A stretch of 64,000 nt of DNA from an uncultured Acidobacteriota bacterium. GTDB lineage: Bacteria > Acidobacteriota > Terriglobia > Terriglobales > Acidobacteriaceae. The DNA lies in contig CAILAC010000016.1 in NCBI GenBank assembly GCA_903832055.1, positions 186,001-250,000 on the forward strand, in the 5' to 3' direction. Of the stretch, positions 44,201 to 52,487 are shown piece by piece. The notes beneath the pieces were generated by a model. That model did no database searches and was not told the DNA's origin. It saw only the letters and a list, made by a program, of their open reading frames with translations. Numbering within the stretch: the stretch's first letter is position 1; every line of letters begins with the position of its first letter. The translations under genes were made by a program, and so were the position numbers.

Positions 44201-44340
44201 TGGTCACGAGGCTCGAATACGAATGACGGCCTTCGACCGTCCCGCTTCTGGGGAGTTTCGCCTTCTCGCAGATACCAGAAACATTCCGGTTCGCGGAATG
44301 GACTATTCAGAATCGGTTGGCTGACCTCATTGCTGCTCAT
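41218..44340 (-). CDS. Type III restriction enzyme, Res subunit
   Basis: The 1040-residue protein is a superfamily 2 helicase-nuclease. Walker A 'CKMATGAGKTTVMGML' (about 160-175) and DEAH box 'LVLNDEAHHAYRI' are clear, and motif VI-like 'EQVVGRGLRRASY' follows. The C-terminal endonuclease is visible as 'YVPDFLVRL' followed by 'TVILETKGFDPL' (PD...ExK). An unusual acidic insert 'DEDEADDEEDEDELL' follows the DEAH box. With the Mod subunit it cuts DNA carrying unmethylated sites. Its start overlaps the mod stop (ATGA), so the subunits are made together. Confidence 0.92.
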   Translation of the reverse strand: MSSNEVSQPILNSPFREPECFWYLREGETPQKRDGRRPSFVFEPRDQREPWTTDGRILGPSALYTGAYELVMVNLIRERLKAWENSGYAGATRTTTELLTYWQDEGREKRLFYAQLEAAKTIIFLTEARQDLLQGISVPRDEPSADRKSDGYVGFLRYACKMATGAGKTTVMGMLTAWSILNKVASRGDKRFSDVVVVVCPNVTIRDRLTELQTERGDASIYRTRDLVPTHLMPQLAQGRVLVTNWHVFEPQSVQTDGAKVEKRGVLVRTREAIRIGPKTTTARNKRYLTLEEFERQVSRGLLTVLDAETDPKTGALKKVFVESARYVESDTALLQRVLGRDIGGKKNILVLNDEAHHAYRIAEEIPDEDEADDEEDEDELLTDKKEATVWVDGLDRIHRMRGINVCVDLSATPYFVGRVGQETNKPFPWVVSDFGLIDSIESGLVKVPQLAARDNTGAEIPGYRNIWDWIMQPGRLTARERGGTRANPQPEAILKWAQQPITMLGSLWQIEFDHWKSESREREPVYILVVKNTKLAKVIYEWIAEDKTPAGLPPARLEQLRNRDGNVVTIRVDSKVVKETNTDGAKGDESRWMRFTLDTVGKTDWTRDRQGQPIYPEKFVETAQKLGRPLHPPGRDVRCIVSVGMLTEGWDCNTVTHIIGLRPFMSQLLCEQVVGRGLRRASYALGEDDRFSEEIATVLGVPFEVVPFKANAQVAPAERVRRHHVHALPERSALKITFPRVEGYTQAIRNRIVFDWENVPALTIDPLHIPTEVEMRGFAMTDRGRLTMSGPGRASQADLEEFRRRHRMQQLVFECAQRLTREYCAQPAATIAPHTLFPQIIPVVDRYIRERVEVLHGGDLKDAFLSPYFGWLIEVLREHIRPDQAQGEAPEIPRYEENRVEGSTADVDTWTSKDVREVTRSHVNFVIADTQRWEQAAAFILDTHHRVEAFVKNAGLGFGIPYLNNGQMHDYVPDFLVRLKDLPNTTVILETKGFDPLAEVKASAAARWVSAVNAEGSYGMWRYEMARSVSSVGEKIAAI

Positions 44341-47165
44341 GCTTTCACCGCCGCCGCAGCCTCGCTCAGCTTTTTCACAACCATTAGCTCATTGCCCCGG
44401 TCGTCGATCACTTTCACCGCAATCTGGGCATTCTTGTCAGCCTCAAAAGGTGCGCTCACCGCTCCGGCTAGATGGTCCCAAAGGCTGGCCTCGTAGTCGG
44501 CCTTGAGCGCTTTCTTCAGCGCGTCCCAGGCGCTGGTCCGTGGAAAGAATGCCTGCGTTACGTGGAAGCACATGCCGTTATAGGCCGTATCGAGCAACCA
44601 GGCGGGTACATCGTCGCCCTTCGAATGATGATTCTCCATCGAGATCGGGTCGAAGACATCGAGACCGAGCAGTTCGACTTGATACCGGCCACCTTCCAAT
44701 TTGCTCACTGCAATCTCTGGAAGGCCGCACACTGAGAAGATTTGGCTCGAACGCATGTTCTTGAGCAAGTCGCCCATGTTCAGATCCATCGTTGCTTGCA
44801 CGTACGTTGCCGGTATGCCCATGAGCTCATCACAGTTTTGGATCAACTGCCGAGCGTTCGCTTCGATGGCAAACCCGATGCAGTAGAGATGGGTGTAATC
44901 CTTAGCGACTGCTTCTTTCGCAGCTCCGTACACCAGGCCCTCGGAGATACTTCCGTTTTCTGGTCCGAAGACGATCGCTATTGATTTACGGCTCATACCT
45001 GGGAGGAGCAACCCACTCGCCTCGGCGGCCTCGCCAACAACGTCGGCCAGAGTCGGCGCTTGCCCGTCTGCGCTCGCAGCTACGCTTGCCTCTAGGAGGC
45101 CCGCCAATGTCCGTGTTAGCGGACGAATATTGTGCAGTTGAACTGTACGATTGCCTTCAAGTCGCAGTAAGGGACTTCGGCGCAGAATATCGAGCATACG
45201 GTCTACATAGCTGCCTATCTGCTCGCTCGGAGTCTCGATCGCCGCACGTTCCGTCTCTGGTCTCGTTTGATTTTCGATATCGAGGGGTGTCGGTATCGTC
45301 GCCTCAAAACAGAATGGCCCGGTGATACGCGTGACATTCTTGTCTTCTTCAGGCCGATCGACAAGGACTTCCTCCTCTGCGGGCTCATTGTTTGCAATCG
45401 ACTTCAATGTCACATGTGGAACTATCCCGCCGACCTCTTCGCCTTTTCGGTTCCGTCGGCGCTGATATTCAAAGCCCGCCGAAGGAGCTTCACCACCGCC
45501 TTTGATCTTGTACCAAGGGAAAGTCGCAGTAAGCAGCCTTTGTCGTGCCAGGGCCAGGGGGACACGCGACGTATCGCAAGTGAGCCATCGCCGGCCCCAC
45601 TGTTCGGCGACAAATGCCGTAGTTCCAGAACCGCAAGTCGGATCGATAACCAAATCTCCTGGATCAGTCGTCATCAAAATGCATCGCTCGATGACTTTTG
45701 GAGAGGTCTGAACGACGTAGAGTTTGTCAGAAGCAAATCCCGCGATGCTGGTATCGGTCCAACTATTGGACAGTTGAAAAACCGGGAAATCATCCAAGTA
45801 TCGAACGTAGTAGAGGCCGCCGGTCGTGGCTTCTAGACGTTTATTCTGGATAAGCCAAGACATTCCGGATTCGCCAGTTTTCCAATATCCTCGCCGTGGT
45901 CGGTAAGTCTTTCCGTTGAAATTGACAGGAAAATCTCCAGGCGGCCGTTGACTCGTCAGATTGTCGATCCGGTAAATTCTTGCCCCTTCCGGGATGTTTG
46001 CGGGGTCTGCTCGCTCATCGGGCGTCATGGAGCGACGGCTCCCGTCAACTAACTCGACGCGAGTATAGGCACTTGCACCATCACCGCCATAAGCTTTCGC
46101 AAGATAAAGGGCCCGATATTTCACCCTTGACTTGTCTCTCGCGTACCACAAAAGGAAATCAGTCGTACTTGCTGTGAGTTCGCTTGTTGCGCTCGTTGTT
46201 TTCGCAAAGATGAGAACGGCACAAGCGTTTTCGCTGCCGAACACATCATCGAGCACCTCTCGCACATGATGTAGATTCTCATCGCTGATTTGAACGAATA
46301 AGCTGCCGGTCGGGGCGAGCAAGTCTCGCGCGACGGTCAGCCGATCTCGCAGATAAGTCAGATAACTGTGGAGCCCAAGCTCCCATGTATCCCGGTAAGC
46401 CTGCACCATCTCTGGCTCACGTGTGAAGTCATCGTCATCGTTATTTTTCACATCGCGCTTGCGCACGAACGGTTGAAAATTCGATCCAAACTTTACTCCA
46501 TAGGGAGGGTCCATGTAGATCATCTGGACCTGCCCGCCCATTCCCTCGTACTCCAGCAGTGAATTCATCACCACCAGCGAGTCGCCCAGCACCATCCGAT
46601 TCACCCACTTGTCGAGGTGTTCGTACGGCTTCATGCGCTCCGCCAACGGCCTGCCAGTATCTCCGAAGAGGCTCGCCTGCAGATCTACGCCCGCCCGCTT
46701 GTGTCCTTTGAGCGTCTGAAGAATCGCCTGCGTCGAGAGCCGCTCATGGATAAAGAGCGGCAGTGTAGGCACTTCCATTGACAACCGCTCAGCTTTTCCT
46801 GCCCATTCAAGAAATGGCTTGCCCAGTCCCTGTAAAGCTTTGACCGCATCCTCCAGGCCGCTTACTGTCGTCAGCACCTCGTTCCCGGTACCGATAAACC
46901 GCTTCGGTTCGGGAAAGCGATGGGGAGCCGGCAGCTTTGATGACTCCACAATCAGTCCAAGGAGCCATTCACCCAGAGACCGAGTAGGGCTGTCATCCCA
47001 ACTGAGCGCCGGGTCCAGGGAACTGTCGTAACGGTAAGTTTTCGGAGCTTTGCGCTTCTTAAACTGAGCCTGCGTGCCCACTTCGGGCCGTGTCGGCGTC
47101 TCTTGCGTGTGCTGGTATGGCTCGGCAGTTCGGCTGGTCGCAGGGCGCTTTTTACTTGGTGGCAT
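44337..47165 (-). CDS. Type III DNA methyltransferase, Mod subunit
   Basis: The product has about 942 residues. The start chosen is MPPSKKRPATS, since the longer frame upstream has no homology-like content and GAGAGAG precedes this ATG. It is a beta-class N6-adenine methyltransferase: DPPY motif 'MIYMDPPYGVKFG' comes first, then the AdoMet-binding 'LVIDPTCGSGTTAFVAEQW'. The target recognition domain lies between them. The C-terminal third ('LYCIGFAIEANARQL') is a long extension found in larger Mod relatives. It protects host DNA and gives Res its specificity. Confidence 0.92.
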   Translation of the reverse strand: MPPSKKRPATSRTAEPYQHTQETPTRPEVGTQAQFKKRKAPKTYRYDSSLDPALSWDDSPTRSLGEWLLGLIVESSKLPAPHRFPEPKRFIGTGNEVLTTVSGLEDAVKALQGLGKPFLEWAGKAERLSMEVPTLPLFIHERLSTQAILQTLKGHKRAGVDLQASLFGDTGRPLAERMKPYEHLDKWVNRMVLGDSLVVMNSLLEYEGMGGQVQMIYMDPPYGVKFGSNFQPFVRKRDVKNNDDDDFTREPEMVQAYRDTWELGLHSYLTYLRDRLTVARDLLAPTGSLFVQISDENLHHVREVLDDVFGSENACAVLIFAKTTSATSELTASTTDFLLWYARDKSRVKYRALYLAKAYGGDGASAYTRVELVDGSRRSMTPDERADPANIPEGARIYRIDNLTSQRPPGDFPVNFNGKTYRPRRGYWKTGESGMSWLIQNKRLEATTGGLYYVRYLDDFPVFQLSNSWTDTSIAGFASDKLYVVQTSPKVIERCILMTTDPGDLVIDPTCGSGTTAFVAEQWGRRWLTCDTSRVPLALARQRLLTATFPWYKIKGGGEAPSAGFEYQRRRNRKGEEVGGIVPHVTLKSIANNEPAEEEVLVDRPEEDKNVTRITGPFCFEATIPTPLDIENQTRPETERAAIETPSEQIGSYVDRMLDILRRSPLLRLEGNRTVQLHNIRPLTRTLAGLLEASVAASADGQAPTLADVVGEAAEASGLLLPGMSRKSIAIVFGPENGSISEGLVYGAAKEAVAKDYTHLYCIGFAIEANARQLIQNCDELMGIPATYVQATMDLNMGDLLKNMRSSQIFSVCGLPEIAVSKLEGGRYQVELLGLDVFDPISMENHHSKGDDVPAWLLDTAYNGMCFHVTQAFFPRTSAWDALKKALKADYEASLWDHLAGAVSAPFEADKNAQIAVKVIDDRGNELMVVKKLSEAAAAVKA

Positions 47166-47465
47166 TCGCTCTCTCTCTTCAATGCTCTTAGTCTTACAGC
47201 TATCACCGGCTTCGGTAATTGCGGCTTTGGTAACCACAGGCGGGGAGAGATGCCAGGACGCGGTCGGCAGCCTCTCTAAATTCTGTGAATGTGTATCCAG
47301 GAGCATCATACAAAGCGGCGGGCAGAGACCGCGAGGAAAAAGCCAACGGTGCTTCGGTGCTCGCTTTGCTTTTGACAGACCGACAGGGGCGGAGCGACCA
47401 CAGTATTTGGCCATTCAGGCCGCCATGCTCACCCAGGGCGGGCATTTCAGAAGCAGCTATGGGGT
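47166..47465. other. Gap between mod and the RepB-like gene: nothing recognised
   Basis: About 300 bp separate the RepB-like gene from mod on the same strand. It presumably holds the promoter of the mod-res operon, but I find no clear -10/-35 pair, hairpin terminator or repeat. Confidence 0.3.
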
Positions 47466-48371
47466 CTAAACGACCAACTCCTGCGGCGAGGACGATCTCA
47501 TGCCGGAGATGATCGTCTTCAGCGTTTCGAGAGGGCCTGGATGATGCCGGTCCAAGTAACGGGCGATCTTCTCATCACCGAACAGGCGGTCGAGATAGGC
47601 GCATGTCACCGTTAGTGTGAGGACGTCAGTGCCATAGGTCTCTTCGATTGCCTTCAGGTTTTGAATAATGCCGTCGGTGTCTTCGCCCAGCAGCGTGTCC
47701 GCCGCGTCGGCATTGGCCTTGTTTTGGCGTGCAATTGAAGCCTGTGTCAGAAGCGCCGGAGGACTGATGGCGAGCCTGGTCTTTGCAAACGATACAGAAT
47801 AGTCATTGCGGAGGACCATTAGCTCCACCGTCGCGATCTGTCCAATCGCTTTCATCTTTCGCAGTATCGGGAACAGTTCCAGGCTTAGCTTTTTGTCACG
47901 CAACATCTCTACGACCTCTGGGCAAATTCCTTCGAGCATTTGCGCCCGTCTCCGAATTGCCGCAACATCCACGTTCAGCGTAGCGGCGATGCGCTCTTCT
48001 GCAACCCCGCTCTTTAGAGCTTCCATGAGCATGAAGTGCTGGGCTACAGGTGGGATGTGGTTAACTCGCTTGTTGTACGTGTAGCTCTCATCGTCCGTGG
48101 AAAGGATGCAGTTAACTTCCTCCGTCCCCAATATCTTGAGGGCCTCAAATCTGAGATGTCCATCCAGTAGCAGAAAGCCTTTACCTTCCTGCGGAAATAC
48201 CACCAGCGGCTCGATTAGGCCGATTTCGCGGACGGAGGAAAGGATTTGTTTGAAAATAGAGGAACGGAGCGCCTCCGCAGTTGCATTCCGCTGTGGAACG
48301 ATCGAGCTCAGCGGCAGAGTTAGGATGTTGTTCTGAAAAGCAGAACGCAAGTTGGCGGCGGCACGTTTCAT
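47466..48371 (-). CDS. RepB/ParB-like protein (ParB N-domain with RepB C-terminal domain)
   Basis: This 301-residue protein has a ParB/Srx-like N-terminus with 'REIGLIEPLVVF' (about 47-58) and 'FLLLDGHLRFEAL' (about 66-78, the GxxR box). 'LMEALKSGVAEERIAATLNVDVAAIRRR' (about 115-142) is a helix-turn-helix, followed by a RepB-type C-terminal region. It lacks the clear ENxxR box found in its neighbour, so nucleotide binding may be altered. Its start overlaps the upstream ParB-like gene (ATGA). RepB-family proteins act in plasmid partition; here it may serve the recombinase. Confidence 0.75.
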   Translation of the reverse strand: MKRAAANLRSAFQNNILTLPLSSIVPQRNATAEALRSSIFKQILSSVREIGLIEPLVVFPQEGKGFLLLDGHLRFEALKILGTEEVNCILSTDDESYTYNKRVNHIPPVAQHFMLMEALKSGVAEERIAATLNVDVAAIRRRAQMLEGICPEVVEMLRDKKLSLELFPILRKMKAIGQIATVELMVLRNDYSVSFAKTRLAISPPALLTQASIARQNKANADAADTLLGEDTDGIIQNLKAIEETYGTDVLTLTVTCAYLDRLFGDEKIARYLDRHHPGPLETLKTIISGMRSSSPQELVV

Positions 48372-49237
48372 TGTTGAAGCCTCCCCGCGAGCTCGGCAGG
48401 AATGGACTGGACGCCCTCGGCCTTTAACAAAGTTCGAAAGTGCTCATCTCCAAATAAGATTCGCGCAGCGGAAGTCAACAAAATCAGCCGATCTCTTGTT
48501 CGGTTAGCTTTCACAACCAAAGCGGTCTGCTCACGAATCTTCTGCTTGTATTCCTGGACCAGGGATTCGCCGGTAAGCTTGCGATGCCTCGGCGGGGCCT
48601 TTCCTAGAAGTCTTTGTTTTTCCAACCTCTGGCTTATAACGCGGCGAGCGGCAGAGATGCGCGCTCCGCGCAGGTCACCTTTCTCGTAAGCCTCAGATAG
48701 TGCCCTGGAAATCTCATGATTGTTGCCAGTGGCGATTTCTACTGCAACGCTGAGCGGTATACGCCCGGCCTCGACAGCCAAGACAAGAAATTCTTCCCCT
48801 TTATCGATGAGGTTGCAGATTCCATATAGGTACGCACGATCCAGGCCGAGCTTGCGAGCGATCTGCTCGCTTGAGTGCCCTCTCTCACGCAGAACCCGAA
48901 CCTCGAACAAAATGGCATGCGTTGATGCTGGCCTTCTCGCTATGTTTTCCACCAGGCTCATCAATTGCCGATCCTGCTCAGGTGCTTCGATGACGATTGC
49001 TGGAATGGACATTTCACCAAGCTCGACAAAAGCCTCCATACGCCCTTGCCCGCATACCAGATCGTAGCGTTTGCCGTCGGAATTTGATTGAGGTCTTTGC
49101 GCCACGGTGATAGGCCGTTTCAGACCTACAGTTGCGATGCTTTGAACGACCAATTGCCACTTGAGTCGATTACGTGTTCGTGGATTTATGATTCGGATCT
49201 CTGATATTGGGATCGATTCAACTTGTTGCTCGTTCAC
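48368..49237 (-). CDS. ParB-like nuclease/CTPase-domain protein
   Basis: The 289-residue protein has ParB boxes 'VGLKRPITVA' (about 37), 'VCGQGRMEAFVELGE' (about 61-75) and 'LVENIARRPAST' (about 95-106, the ENxxR motif), then a helix-turn-helix 'HSSEQIARKLGLDRAYLYGI'. These are the nucleotide-binding and DNA-binding elements of ParB/Noc proteins. The C-terminal half is charged. Both its ends overlap neighbouring genes by 4 nt (serine recombinase upstream, RepB-like downstream), so the three proteins probably act together. Confidence 0.8.
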   Translation of the reverse strand: MNEQQVESIPISEIRIINPRTRNRLKWQLVVQSIATVGLKRPITVAQRPQSNSDGKRYDLVCGQGRMEAFVELGEMSIPAIVIEAPEQDRQLMSLVENIARRPASTHAILFEVRVLRERGHSSEQIARKLGLDRAYLYGICNLIDKGEEFLVLAVEAGRIPLSVAVEIATGNNHEISRALSEAYEKGDLRGARISAARRVISQRLEKQRLLGKAPPRHRKLTGESLVQEYKQKIREQTALVVKANRTRDRLILLTSAARILFGDEHFRTLLKAEGVQSIPAELAGRLQQ

Positions 49238-50787
49238 GCTACATCCTCCACCGAAATTCTTTTTGCGAGGTTGATAAACAGACTGAGGGTATCGAATCGA
49301 TACAGGTCGAGTGAAACTCCATTGTCAGCCGCAAGACTGAGCCGCTTCCAGAGGAGATCAATGCTCGGAAGCAGGTAGTAATCCTTAACGTTCTGATTCC
49401 CTGGATTCAATCGAGCGGCAATGGTAATGTCTGGCATTAGGCCGGCATCGAACCTGAGTCGCCACCGTGGGGACTGGGCTTTTGTCTCCTGACATCTTGA
49501 AAGGATGAGAGACGCCGTGTATTCGGAATTGATGGTCAGCAGGTCGGAACGGTCGTCTATGTCTACTTGCGCCCCGGTCGCTCGCAGATCCGCAACAATG
49601 ATCTGGACCAGATCTTGATGCCGCCGACGCAACTCCCGATTTGCCTCAATAAAGCTGGAATCTCGCCGGTCGCTCCAACCAATGAGTTCGTAAGCTCGAT
49701 GCAGACCGCCGAATCGCGACATGTAGATTGAACTTGAAGGCATATCTTCTGCTTCATCGATGAGTATTCCCGACAGCTTTCCGCACCTCTCTAGGAGACA
49801 ACGCAAACGTGCGAGCAAGTCCTCATCTGTCAAGTGAATATGTCGAGCATCGATAATCTGGCGAGCTTGCAAAAACACATCAGTGGATACAATGGCCTTG
49901 AATGCTTCACTACGAGAGATCCACATTTCAGGCGGATTTATCAGGCGTTTCATCTTTAGCTTGTAAGAACGCCGGTTGTACACGTTGGCGCCAACGTACT
50001 TAGGGTTCGTAAGAATCTGATGAATCGTCGCTCGCGTCCAAGGTTTTTCCATGTCAGAAAGCACACCCTTGCTGTTGAGATAGAAGGCAAGGTTCTTTTC
50101 GGATTCCCCATCTTCGATAAACCGCGAGAACAATTCTCTCACTACCAGAATCTCGGCTTCCGGCCCAGGCACCAGGACAACACGGTCCGTCTGTAGGCTC
50201 TTCCGTTCGCCTCTCGCTAATAGTCCCTTTTCTCTGCCGTCACGATCAATGAGTTGGCGTCGAAGACCATAACCAGCCGGGCCACCTTGTCTAAATCCGA
50301 GTTCGATGAGACGGCATTGCCCAGCAAAGACTTTAACCGAGAGTTCCCTACTGTACTCTCCAGCCATCGTCCGCTTGAGAGTCTTCATTAGTGCAGACGC
50401 CATGCTCCCATCATTGGCGAACTGCTCGCCGCAATAGTGAACGCGGATACCGGCACGTTTCAAGACATATTCGTGATACGCGCTTTCGTCCGCGTCCTGG
50501 AATCGCCCCCAGCGGCTCACATCGTAGACCAATACGTCCGTGAAGTTGGTTTTCCCTTGCTCAACATCCCTCAGAAGCTGACTTAGCCCATCCCGGCCCG
50601 CTAGATTGAGGCCGCTTCGCCCATGGTCATCGTATGTGGCGACGACGTCCATATTGTGAGTGATGGCATACTTTGTGATGGTGTCAGCCTGATTTTGTGG
50701 AGAGTATTGTTGATGTTCTGTTGACATTCGGACGTACTGAGCCGCACGGCTGGTGAGCGAAGGCGAATTGTCATTTTTCGGCAACAT
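49234..50787 (-). CDS. Large serine recombinase family protein
   Basis: This 517-residue protein has an N-terminal resolvase catalytic domain with nucleophile Ser22 in 'YVRMSTEHQ', 'DHGRSGLNLAGRDGL' and 'VYDVSRWGRF'. A recombinase domain with 'TRATIHQILTNPKYVGANVYNR' (about 248-269) follows, and the zinc-beta-ribbon region is reduced: the C-terminus has few cysteines, unlike many large serine integrases. It may insert, excise or invert DNA on its own or help resolve the element. It is first in an operon with two ParB-like proteins. Confidence 0.85.
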   Translation of the reverse strand: MLPKNDNSPSLTSRAAQYVRMSTEHQQYSPQNQADTITKYAITHNMDVVATYDDHGRSGLNLAGRDGLSQLLRDVEQGKTNFTDVLVYDVSRWGRFQDADESAYHEYVLKRAGIRVHYCGEQFANDGSMASALMKTLKRTMAGEYSRELSVKVFAGQCRLIELGFRQGGPAGYGLRRQLIDRDGREKGLLARGERKSLQTDRVVLVPGPEAEILVVRELFSRFIEDGESEKNLAFYLNSKGVLSDMEKPWTRATIHQILTNPKYVGANVYNRRSYKLKMKRLINPPEMWISRSEAFKAIVSTDVFLQARQIIDARHIHLTDEDLLARLRCLLERCGKLSGILIDEAEDMPSSSIYMSRFGGLHRAYELIGWSDRRDSSFIEANRELRRRHQDLVQIIVADLRATGAQVDIDDRSDLLTINSEYTASLILSRCQETKAQSPRWRLRFDAGLMPDITIAARLNPGNQNVKDYYLLPSIDLLWKRLSLAADNGVSLDLYRFDTLSLFINLAKRISVEDVA

Positions 50788-50933
50788 AGGGTGAGATGAA
50801 AGGCCATCAACCTCTCCGACACTATGCTTCGTTCATGAATATCAGCTACCGATTTCTGACTGCGCGAGACAAACAATGGGAATAAGCCAGATCCGTAGCA
50901 AACATTCACGGAGCACTGTCATGGACCCCGTAC

Positions 50934-51021
50934 CCTCCGCTCCGGTGTCCGTCAAGGCTCTCCGCTGCGCTTCGACCGCTAGCGCGGCGCTTCGCGGCCT
51001 TGACCGACACCTCCGCTCCGG
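50934..51021. repeat. GC-rich nested direct and inverted repeats upstream of the serine recombinase
   Basis: GGTGTCCGTCAAGGC (50944-50958) and GCCTTGACCGACACC (50997-51011) are inverted, 14 of 15 bp matching. They are flanked by direct repeats of CTCCGCTCCGG (50935-50945 and 51011-51021). The centre holds repeated GCGCTTCG units and CGCTAGCG. This lies 150 bp upstream of the recombinase start. It could be a recombination, transfer or partition site for the recombinase/ParB operon. Confidence 0.5.
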
Positions 51022-51323
51022 GTGGTGGCTAAATATGAGAAGCATGCGCTTCTCTATTCTCAAGAAAATCGGGCCTTCATTGTTTTTCGGCGGCCGTTGT
51101 GACACTTTGGAGCGTCTTAGGGAAAGCGCGGCGGCACTTCGATAGGCGCGGGTGAAGGCAAGGTTACGCTCTTTTACGTTAGAATTGTGTCGCCTTTTGA
51201 AAGTTTCATTTCAATACGGCGAACAACCGTTCGCGGAGGTCTTGGTCGGACATTCGTGTTGCGGAGCAAATCACTTTGGGCAGGAACTCAGACGCCTTGG
51301 CAAAACAGAGAACAGGTCGAAAC

Positions 51324-51716
51324 GTGAACCGCGAAGGACAGCGCTGGACGGAAGACCGCGCTGGGATGACCCTGCGCTTACCCATCGATCTTCGTGAAGC
51401 GGTCACCGAAGAGGCGCGGGTTGCGGGCGATCTTTCGAGGGTGGTTCTTTTCGCCCTCCGCAATGTCGAGCGGACTGATGTGAACATCACTCAGACGCGA
51501 AAAGCGGGGTTGCCGTTATCTAAGCCTCAGCTCCTGCATGTCGGGGCAGAAGCTAGGTCCGTGATCCGCGCCTGGGCGGAAGAGGAGGGAGTTAGTGTAA
51601 ACGCGATTATGGTTAGCGTTCTGAAAGAGTTTTTCAAGCGACTGAGGAAAAGCAAAGCACTCCGAGAGGAGCTGCGGCTAGAGCTGCGGGCACAACGTGG
51701 GTTTCTGCCGAGCTGA
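51324..51716 (+). CDS. Small ribbon-helix-helix-like protein
   Basis: The product has about 130 residues from GTG 51324; a TTG at 51276 would add 16. 'GMTLRLPIDLREAVTEEARVAG' (about 15-36) looks like a ribbon-helix-helix DNA-binding motif, and a second segment 'AWAEEEGVSVNAIMVSVLKEFFKRLRKS' may form another. The C-terminus is strongly basic. I do not know the family. It may regulate the island. Confidence 0.5.
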   Translation: MNREGQRWTEDRAGMTLRLPIDLREAVTEEARVAGDLSRVVLFALRNVERTDVNITQTRKAGLPLSKPQLLHVGAEARSVIRAWAEEEGVSVNAIMVSVLKEFFKRLRKSKALREELRLELRAQRGFLPS

Positions 51717-51735
51717 AAGTTGCCCACGGTTGCGT

Positions 51736-51948
51736 TTACGGGCGCACTCGCTTGGCTGCTCTTCGCACAGCCTCAACGCTGGTTTTACCTGTTTCCGCTC
51801 GCATGGTTCCCAGTTTCGCGCTCGGCGAGAACTGTGGAATTGGCTTTGGTAGGTTTTTGTTGAGCGTGTCGCTGCGCTTGTGCTGAATCTCGCCGCCTTT
51901 CGGCGGAGTCTTGTCACGATGACGATTGTCTAATCCTGGTTCCTGCAT
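51736..51948 (-). CDS. Small hypothetical protein
   Basis: This 70-residue product has a good ribosome site (AAAGGA five bases before the ATG). It is basic, with 'DKTPPKGGEIQHKRSDTLNK' (about 12-31) and a C-terminal helix 'TGKTSVEAVRRAAKRVRP'. No family is recognised with certainty. It points away from the neighbouring plus-strand gene. Confidence 0.5.
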   Translation of the reverse strand: MQEPGLDNRHRDKTPPKGGEIQHKRSDTLNKNLPKPIPQFSPSAKLGTMRAETGKTSVEAVRRAAKRVRP

Positions 51949-52002
51949 AAGGTCCTTTCTGCACGAATAATCATTCGGAATTTACCAACTTGCAGTCTCG
52001 AA

Positions 52003-52467
52003 TCAGGCGATAGCCGCGAGCGCCTCTATCTCTTCCAGGTCAAGTGTGAAGTCGAATACCATTTGGAGCTCCTCGCCCGCATTGTGATTCTGGTTATAGC
52101 TGTCCATATCCCACTTCAGTTGCCTGCAGTCCCCCACAATCTGTTGCCGGCGCTGTTGGAAGGCAATTTCCATATGCTCGCGTGGTGCCGTCCGCATATC
52201 GGCCCAAAACGCAGCCTGTCTGCCGTTTCGTTCCAGAGTCGCAACATGCTTGACGCGGACGCGGCGACCCTGAGGATCGGTAATATGCTCCTCACGCATT
52301 GCACGAGCGATCTCCTCTGCGCAACGGTCCACCACCGTCGAGCGCTGCGGTTCCCAAAGGCCCTGTTCAATGGCCCATATCGCAATGTCGTGCGCCGTCG
52401 CGGGAAGAGGATTTCCTGCATCCTCGTACTTCTTTACGATGCGCTGAAGCTGTTCGTTATAAGACAT
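52003..52467 (-). CDS. Hypothetical protein next to the higBA module
   Basis: The 154-residue protein starts at ATG 52467 behind AGGG. It has helical content, a central 'TDPQGRRVRVKHVATLERNGRQ' strand region and an acidic C-terminus 'LDLEEIEALAAIA'. I do not recognise a family. It starts 21 nt after the antitoxin gene stop and is on the same strand, so it is probably in the higBA operon as a third gene. Confidence 0.6.
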   Translation of the reverse strand: MSYNEQLQRIVKKYEDAGNPLPATAHDIAIWAIEQGLWEPQRSTVVDRCAEEIARAMREEHITDPQGRRVRVKHVATLERNGRQAAFWADMRTAPREHMEIAFQQRRQQIVGDCRQLKWDMDSYNQNHNAGEELQMVFDFTLDLEEIEALAAIA

Positions 52468-52487
52468 GCTTTCCCTCGAAAGTGAGA

